Assembly (NCBI GenBank): GCA_036337945.1
Contig: JAYZDF010000049.1
Span: 1-19,810 of the forward strand
Reading direction: 5' to 3'
Length of the DNA: 19,810 nt
Origin: JAYZDF01 sp036337945
Lineage (GTDB): Bacteria; Myxococcota; Kuafuiibacteriia; Kuafuiibacteriales; Kuafuiibacteriaceae
The notes beneath the pieces are model-generated. The model was not told the origin of the DNA. It was given only the letters and a program-made list of their open reading frames with translations, and made no database searches. Position numbers and translations under genes: made by a program. Shown here piece by piece: positions 14,876-19,810 of this stretch. The first letter of the stretch is position 1. Each line of letters begins with the position of its first letter.

Positions 14876-16338
14876 TCTCTACGGGAAAATGTGGCAGCGT
14901 CCCCACCGTGGCACGAAGCGCAAAGATCATATGTACTCTCGGTCCGTCTCTAAATGACGAAGATAGCTTAGACCGACTTGTCGAAGCGGGAATGGATGCA
15001 GCCCGTCTGAATCTGAGTTTTGGGCAAATTGATGACCACCTTCGACGGCTTACATTGCTGAGAAAAGTCGCTGAGCGCAGGGGCAAAAATATTGCCGTGA
15101 TTGCAGACATCCCAGGACCGAAACTTCGTCTCGGTCGGATTGAGAACAATCGATGTGTACTGCAGGACGAGGCGATGGTTAATTTCACGTACGGCAGCGA
15201 CTCTGAAGCAGGGACAAGCGATTCATTAATCGTCGAAGAAGACTTTTTCCAGTGCGAATTGATTCGCGGAGATAAAATTCTGCTCAGTGAAGGACTGGTT
15301 GAACTTGAAGTGGAGCAAACTTCAGCAAACATGATCGCAGCCAGAGTACTCAGTGGTGGAGAAGTCGTACAAAGGACTGGCATTCACGTACCTGGCCAGA
15401 ATTTGAAGGATGGCCCAATTTCGGAGGACGATATCCCTTTTCTGCGGTTCGCCGTAGACAACCACGTTGATTACATAGCGCTTACCTATGTTCGAGATGG
15501 GAGCGACCTGTTACACGCTAGAGACAAATTAGAATCTATGGGTGCCCATATTCCGCTCATAGCCAAAATTGAAAGACCTGAAGCTTTTGCGCGGCTTGAT
15601 GGTATTCTAGAACGCGCTGACGCAATAATGATGCGGCGTGGAGACCTAGGAGCGAATATCGAATTGAGCCAAGTTCCTTCGGTACAAAAAGAAGTCATTC
15701 GGCTCGCAAACGCACACGGTGTACCAGTTATCATTGCAACCCAAATGCTTGGTTCAATGACTCAAGCACCTCGGCCGACTCGCGCGGAAGCTTCAGACGT
15801 TTCTAACGCGATTATGGATGGCGCAGACGGAGTACTCCTCAGTGCTGAAACCGCCATCGGTCAGTTTCCACACCACGCTTTCGATATGATGGCAAAGATC
15901 ATTACTGAGACCGAAGAAGAAATGCGCGCTGCGGGAACCGGCCCTTCTGAATTCAGCGTTCCCGATGGCTTTGCAGATACGGCCGCCGCAATGGCTTGCC
16001 ATGCAGCTCACCAATGCGACGCATCGCTTATCGCTTGCTTCACAGCTTCCGGCAAAACAGCGGGACTCGTGGCAAAATACCGGCCCAACGCGCCGGTAGT
16101 TGCATTTTGCAATTCCCAAAAAACCCAGCGGTTTTTGGCACTTCGTTGGGGCGTCCAGACAATGACTTTGGACCCAGTCCATGACGCGGAAAAGATGGTT
16201 CGGCTCGTCGACGAACAAATTCTTCAAAAAAACCAAGTCAAGACCGGTGACCCGATAGTCGTCGTTTATGGGGCCCCTATTGGGGAAATGGGGCATACGA
16301 ACGCTGTGCGGCTGCATACAGTGGGTTCGCCCTACTAA
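14872..16338 (+). CDS. pyk: Pyruvate kinase, predicted potassium-independent type
   Basis: 488 residues covering the A, B and C domains. The enzyme converts phosphoenolpyruvate and ADP to pyruvate and ATP in the last step of glycolysis. Visible sites are AKIICTLGPS (17-26), ARLNLSFG (44-51, with R45, N47 and S49), ADIPGPKLRLG (78-88), AKIERPE (231-237, K232 and E234), RRGDLG (255-260, D258), ATQMLGSM (289-296) and SAETA (324-328). Several positions differ from the common bacterial form: NFSHG is NLSFG, TQMLESM is TQMLGSM, and DTKGPEIR is DIPGPKLR. In that last motif lysine replaces the glutamate that marks potassium-dependent enzymes. The start is GTG, overlapping the formyltransferase stop by 4 nt (GTGA). 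A second in-frame GTG at 14908 would give a start closer to the family's usual N-terminus. Confidence 0.95.
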   Translation: MISTGKCGSVPTVARSAKIICTLGPSLNDEDSLDRLVEAGMDAARLNLSFGQIDDHLRRLTLLRKVAERRGKNIAVIADIPGPKLRLGRIENNRCVLQDEAMVNFTYGSDSEAGTSDSLIVEEDFFQCELIRGDKILLSEGLVELEVEQTSANMIAARVLSGGEVVQRTGIHVPGQNLKDGPISEDDIPFLRFAVDNHVDYIALTYVRDGSDLLHARDKLESMGAHIPLIAKIERPEAFARLDGILERADAIMMRRGDLGANIELSQVPSVQKEVIRLANAHGVPVIIATQMLGSMTQAPRPTRAEASDVSNAIMDGADGVLLSAETAIGQFPHHAFDMMAKIITETEEEMRAAGTGPSEFSVPDGFADTAAAMACHAAHQCDASLIACFTASGKTAGLVAKYRPNAPVVAFCNSQKTQRFLALRWGVQTMTLDPVHDAEKMVRLVDEQILQKNQVKTGDPIVVVYGAPIGEMGHTNAVRLHTVGSPY

Positions 16339-16400
16339 ATCAGGAGGAATAGGCCTGCCCTCTTTTCAAGGCTGAGCAGCTGCGCTACGAAGAATGCAGC
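16339..16400 (+). other. Gap between pyruvate kinase and thiolase
   Basis: This 62-bp gap contains a strong Shine-Dalgarno-like AGGAGGAA at 16342-16349 with no in-frame start at a useful distance. An in-frame TAG at 16350-16352 prevents extending the thiolase upstream to it. No clear promoter or terminator is seen. Confidence 0.4.
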
Positions 16401-17591
16401 ATGGAATTCACACAACAAGCCAATGATGCCGTCATCGTGCTCGCTCACCGGAGTGCGATTGGACGAGCCAAAAAAGGCAGTCTCACTCTTACCCGGCCTG
16501 ATGATCTCGTGACTCAGGTTCTTGGACATCTCGTTGAAAAGAGCAAAGCACTCGGGCTCTCCGAAGATCTCATAGAAGATGTATTGATCGGATGTGCAAT
16601 GCCCGAAGGGGAACAAGGCCTCAACGTGGCTCGCATTGCTGCTCTGGGTGCTGGACTGCCTCACTCAACAAGTGCTGCGACCGTCAATCGATTCTGCGCA
16701 TCTGGAGTAGAGACTGTTGCAACGGCCGCTGCCAAAATTTCTGCAGGACATGTTGACGCGATTATCGCGGGCGGAGTCGAATCAATGACCATGGTACCGA
16801 TGACCGGGAACAAGCCATCAATGAGCCCCGATATCAGTGCAAAGCACCCTGACGTCTACGCTCCAATGGGTATCACCGCCGAGAATGTCGCAGCTAAATT
16901 TGAGGTAAACCGCGAAACCCAAGACGAGTTTGCATATCGTTCTCACCAAAAAGCGACTGCGGCGGTGGAACACAACCGTTTCTCTGACGAAATTGTCGAT
17001 GTCAAAGCGGTCTCTTACAACGCCAAAGGCGAAAGAGACGATAAGGTATTCAATCGCGATGAATTGATTCGACCAGATACAACCTTGGAGGCTCTCGCGG
17101 GTCTTCGAGCATCATTTAAGGTTAAAGGCTCAGTCACGCCTGGCAATTCTTCTCCGCTTTCCGACGGTGCAGCGGCTTGCCTGATGACATCACGTTCTTT
17201 TGCAGAAAAACATAAGCTACCAGTCCTCGCTACAGTACGAGGATACGTAACGACAGGTGTAGACCCGGCCATCATGGGCATCGGACCCGTTCCAGCGATC
17301 TCTAAACTTCTCGCAAGACATAGTCTGAAAGTCTCGGATATTGATATCTTCGAAGTGAACGAAGCCTTCGCTTCGCAGGCTGTGTACTGTCAAAAGGAAC
17401 TCGGTATCAGTGATGAACAGCTCAATCCAAACGGAGGAGCGATTGCACTTGGACACCCATTAGGCGCAACGGGCTCAAGAATGACCGCTACACTGCTACA
17501 CGAAATGAAACGTCGCGAAGCAAAATTGGGCGTGGTTAGCATGTGTATCGGTGGCGGGATGGGCGCTGCTGCCCTCTTCCAGTCCGCCTAA
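16401..17591 (+). CDS. Acetyl-CoA C-acyltransferase (thiolase)
   Basis: 396 residues, the normal length for the family. The nucleophilic cysteine lies in NRFCASG (C99). NEAFA (320-324), GHPLGATG (351-358, H352) and CIGGGMG (382-388, C382) complete the active site. The enzyme condenses two acyl-CoA units or cleaves 3-ketoacyl-CoA. The sequence resembles degradative FadA/FadI-type thiolases at least as much as biosynthetic acetoacetyl-CoA thiolases, so the direction is left open. No other beta-oxidation gene is in the window. The gene lies 62 bp after pyruvate kinase on the same strand, so both could link glycolysis to acetyl-CoA handling. The ATG has only a weak purine stretch upstream. Its last 56 nt overlap the convergent gene on the other strand. 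Confidence 0.95.
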   Translation: MEFTQQANDAVIVLAHRSAIGRAKKGSLTLTRPDDLVTQVLGHLVEKSKALGLSEDLIEDVLIGCAMPEGEQGLNVARIAALGAGLPHSTSAATVNRFCASGVETVATAAAKISAGHVDAIIAGGVESMTMVPMTGNKPSMSPDISAKHPDVYAPMGITAENVAAKFEVNRETQDEFAYRSHQKATAAVEHNRFSDEIVDVKAVSYNAKGERDDKVFNRDELIRPDTTLEALAGLRASFKVKGSVTPGNSSPLSDGAAACLMTSRSFAEKHKLPVLATVRGYVTTGVDPAIMGIGPVPAISKLLARHSLKVSDIDIFEVNEAFASQAVYCQKELGISDEQLNPNGGAIALGHPLGATGSRMTATLLHEMKRREAKLGVVSMCIGGGMGAAALFQSA

Positions 17592-19122
17592 GCCATGAAG
17601 CGAAAAAGAAAAAAGCGAAGAACCATAAATAACTAGAATCTTTTCTTGATGGAGAAGTCGTCAGGCATCCACAAGACGCGTCATCTACTGCATTTGACAT
17701 CATAGTTTCATTGGACGCGTCCGTCGCTAAAGCCACACCACCATCATAGACACCTGCATCAGGGTTTCCTTCTTTGGCGTCACACAACCCTGTGGTGAAA
17801 TTACAGAGAGTCGATGAACAGCCCGTCACTTCGCATCCGGGTTGGCAAATGCCGTCTAGGCAAACCAGCGCAGCTTCACAATCTGTAGCGTCGCCACAAG
17901 CCTCATCAACGGTCGACGCACCAAGGGTGCGTTCAAATTGAATTCGAATCGCGTCAAACGCAACGGCTTCACAGCAACTATCCTTTTGGCTTGAGCTTCG
18001 AACTTGATAGGTTACATCGGACAAAAGTTTCACGACTCCATGCTTATAAAAGAATCCGCCTGGACTTGTTTGATCGAGACTCGCTGCAAGTGTTCCACCT
18101 CGAGCCATTATGGAAACCGGCCCTTGTGGCGACAAGGCAATGTCTGAGTCTGGTAAATAGCTAGACACACTATATACGGCTGCTTTCGGAACCTCGAAGC
18201 TCCAGATTGCTTCGGTATTCGGTTCGGCCGGAAACGCGTATTGGAATTGTTCTTTATATCCGCCTTCAGAACTGGTTCGCGTAACCCCTCGCGAGACTTC
18301 AAAGTCATCATCTGCGTCATCAATAATTCTTTCAAAGTCGCAATCCGTATCGATACAAGGAATCTCACAGTCAGACCGATGTTCAGGAACAAGTTTAGGC
18401 AAGGGTCCGGGGTCTAAGCCTACTTGTCCAGGGCTTGGATACGTAACTGCAACAGCCTCCCACTTGGCCTGAGTTTGCCAAGCCAGAGGAAAGTGAAGAT
18501 ATCCCCATACAATTTCCTGATAAGGATAATTTCTTCTAGAGATCGAGTTAGGCCCATTGAATGGCGGCCGATTGGGTGGAAGCTGTGGATTATCTGGATT
18601 ATTGCCAAACACAAACCCGTTATAGGCCCAAACAGCATAGTACCAATTTTCGAGAATCATGGGGTCACTGTCACCAATTGCTCCACCGCGAAATTCTTCA
18701 TTCCACTTTTTGATAAGAATTTGAGTCCCCGCACCAACATTCCAAGTGGTATCGGACGCCAACATGGGTCCGTAATTCGCCGCTCCACTGGTCACCTGCA
18801 TGACCCCAAAACCACAATCAAAACTAATTACTGTGTTCCCAGTATCAGGACAAAACTGCTGCCAAATGCTTTCGGCGGCGGCGATGGGCTTAAGAATTTG
18901 GCAAGCAATCTTGGGAGGAACCTTTGTTCGGTTTGGACCTGATTCGATCTCTGGGAGTTCTGGGCTCGCGGCACCAAGCTTATTTTCCGTTGCAGCTTCG
19001 AACAACTCGTTCCATTGCGCGTCAGTCGGGTTACTGCCTTGCATCGGAAGAAATGCGCATGTTGTATACGAAGGACAAGTTGAGATACTAAGACCTAAGG
19101 TAAGAGCTAAAGAGACAAGCAT
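17536..19122 (-). CDS. Secreted lysozyme-like protein with golvesin-like domain and MYXO-CTERM-like tail
   Basis: 528 residues. A hydrophobic N-terminus (MLVSLALTLGLSIS), with an unusually uncharged start, serves as signal peptide. Residues ~70-175 look like a lysozyme/transglycosylase fold: a Glu in AAAESIWQQF (E84), GFGVMQVT (104-111), and WYYAVWAYNG (160-169), so it may cut peptidoglycan. A golvesin/Xly-type beta domain (~273-396) follows, then a Cys-rich segment (~409-447) and an Asp/Asn/Ala-rich linker. The end has CGC (484-486), a Phe-rich membrane helix (498-511) and RR (512-513), as in MYXO-CTERM sorting tails. The frame then continues another 15 residues, longer than usual. The start overlaps the preceding stop as TAATG, with GAGGA 6 nt upstream. 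The 3' end overlaps the thiolase gene in convergent orientation. Confidence 0.82.
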   Translation of the reverse strand: MLVSLALTLGLSISTCPSYTTCAFLPMQGSNPTDAQWNELFEAATENKLGAASPELPEIESGPNRTKVPPKIACQILKPIAAAESIWQQFCPDTGNTVISFDCGFGVMQVTSGAANYGPMLASDTTWNVGAGTQILIKKWNEEFRGGAIGDSDPMILENWYYAVWAYNGFVFGNNPDNPQLPPNRPPFNGPNSISRRNYPYQEIVWGYLHFPLAWQTQAKWEAVAVTYPSPGQVGLDPGPLPKLVPEHRSDCEIPCIDTDCDFERIIDDADDDFEVSRGVTRTSSEGGYKEQFQYAFPAEPNTEAIWSFEVPKAAVYSVSSYLPDSDIALSPQGPVSIMARGGTLAASLDQTSPGGFFYKHGVVKLLSDVTYQVRSSSQKDSCCEAVAFDAIRIQFERTLGASTVDEACGDATDCEAALVCLDGICQPGCEVTGCSSTLCNFTTGLCDAKEGNPDAGVYDGGVALATDASNETMMSNAVDDASCGCLTTSPSRKDSSYLWFFAFFFFASWLRRTGRGQQRPSRHRYTC

Positions 19123-19810
19123 TACTTATCCTCACCTTCAAACTGAATTGATTCGAGTAAGTACTCGCCGTCATTACCTGTGGGTAATTTTATAATTTGG
19201 TTCGTTTTCTGATGCCACAAAAGATAGCTTTGCTGATCTTTTTGTTGAAGCCGAAACGCGACAAAACCTTGATGTTTGGTAATGGGAATGGGCGCCCCTG
19301 CACCGAGCGATGGACCATCAATTTTGGAGTGTTTGCTCAGGATGTGTAAAGAACCCGCGACAGTACTTTGAGTATCGGTAATTAGAATACCGCCATTGAT
19401 GAACATCGGTGTTAGCCAAGGTCGGTTCGATTGATAAGCAACTCGGTTTTTGTTTGAGACCAGATCTAAAACTTCTACCGAGAAACGGTTGAGGGCCTGC
19501 TGGCTTTGGTAAACAACCTGATGTCCTTTAAACTGAAAATCTCTAACTGGAGTCGATTTCCAGTTACGAATGATCCTCGAAGTCCCACTTGAAAGATCGA
19601 GTCGGATCATCTTCATCATCCGGTCAGAATACACGAGAGAATAAATTGAATTGTCTCGAAGATAGAGAGGCCACCACATTGCGGCGGTTTCACGTAAGAG
19701 CTCACGGTCGCCCAACTGAATAACCCTGTCGCCTTTTTGTACGGTCACATACAAAGGACCTTGCGGTGTAAATAACGCTTTTTGGCGAGGCTCTACATGC
19801 TTGGCGACCA
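19122..19810 (-). CDS. Probable beta-propeller/TolB-like protein (C-terminal part, cut by window edge)
   Basis: The frame is open to the right edge, giving about 229 residues of the C-terminal end; the true start is outside. The sequence is rich in short strands with repeated patterns of the form VYSDRMMKMIRLDLSSG, VVYQSQQALNRFSVEVLDL and YLLWHQKTNQIIKLPTG, where a value-reading strand is followed by a labelled property. This is typical of WD/TolB/PQQ-like propeller blades. No catalytic motif is seen, and the family is a guess from the pattern. Its TAA overlaps the ATG of the lysozyme-like gene (TAATG), so the two are co-translated and probably work in the same envelope-related process. Confidence 0.6.
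   Translation of the reverse strand, partial: VAKHVEPRQKALFTPQGPLYVTVQKGDRVIQLGDRELLRETAAMWWPLYLRDNSIYSLVYSDRMMKMIRLDLSSGTSRIIRNWKSTPVRDFQFKGHQVVYQSQQALNRFSVEVLDLVSNKNRVAYQSNRPWLTPMFINGGILITDTQSTVAGSLHILSKHSKIDGPSLGAGAPIPITKHQGFVAFRLQQKDQQSYLLWHQKTNQIIKLPTGNDGEYLLESIQFEGEDK
19129..19133 (-). promoter_or_regulatory. Shine-Dalgarno for the lysozyme-like gene
   Basis: GAGGA on the minus strand, 6 nt before the ATG at 19122 and inside the end of the upstream gene. It confirms the start despite the short, uncharged signal-peptide n-region. Confidence 0.65.

Noticed and set aside
15793..16317. A 174-residue minus-strand frame opposite pyruvate kinase
   Set aside because: Pyruvate kinase motifs are continuous on the plus strand here, and the antisense frame shows no recognisable family.
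16342..16349. Strong AGGAGGAA site suggesting a small hidden gene before the thiolase
   Set aside because: No ATG, GTG or TTG follows at a useful distance; the only CTG frame stops after six codons.

Overview
The window is a gene-dense stretch of about 19.8 kb of bacterial chromosome. No gap between genes exceeds about 75 bp, and I see no RNA gene, insertion sequence, CRISPR array or prophage. Three things suggest a delta-proteobacterial lineage of the Myxococcota/Bradymonadota type: a large Ser/Thr kinase with an HRDVSPPN catalytic loop, a secreted protein ending in a MYXO-CTERM-like tail (Cys-Gly-Cys, hydrophobic helix, Arg pair), and a golvesin-type domain. Base composition looks moderate in GC, lower than in classical myxobacteria. 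The assignment is an inference from protein families only.

Region 1 (1-10048, all on the minus strand, transcribed right to left) starts with a HEAT-repeat-like membrane-anchored protein. A compact surface-glycan cassette follows: a polyprenyl-phosphate glycosyltransferase of family GT2, a class-II asparagine-synthase-type amidotransferase, a membrane-anchored protein of unknown function, and a multi-spanning GT-C (GT39/ArnT-like) glycosyltransferase. The last three are translationally coupled by overlapping stop and start codons. The likely logic is that GT2 loads a sugar onto a lipid phosphate on the cytoplasmic face, the GT-C enzyme moves it to an acceptor on the periplasmic face, and the AsnB-like enzyme amidates a substrate. 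After a 72-bp gap come an 811-residue membrane protein with a C-terminal STAND/MalT-like ATPase and, 3 nt later, an MscS-type channel gene cut by the window edge.

Region 2 (10100-17591, plus strand) starts 51 bp from the divergent HEAT gene. It holds a 1252-residue Ser/Thr kinase with a very long acidic linker, one membrane helix and a Lys/Arg-rich outer tail. A formyltransferase of the Fmt fold (3 nt gap), a pyruvate kinase (4-nt overlap, GTG start) and, after 62 nt, a thiolase follow. The pyruvate kinase carries the lysine substitution linked to potassium independence.

Region 3 (17536-19810, minus strand) contains the end of a probable beta-propeller protein and, coupled by a TAATG overlap, a secreted lysozyme-like/golvesin-like protein with a MYXO-CTERM-like tail. 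The 3' end of that gene overlaps the thiolase gene by 56 nt in convergent orientation.

The most unusual element is the membrane STAND ATPase paired with an MscS channel. The glycan cassette and the kinase-formyltransferase-pyruvate kinase operon come next. Each consists of recognisable families in a less common combination; nothing here proves a new system.
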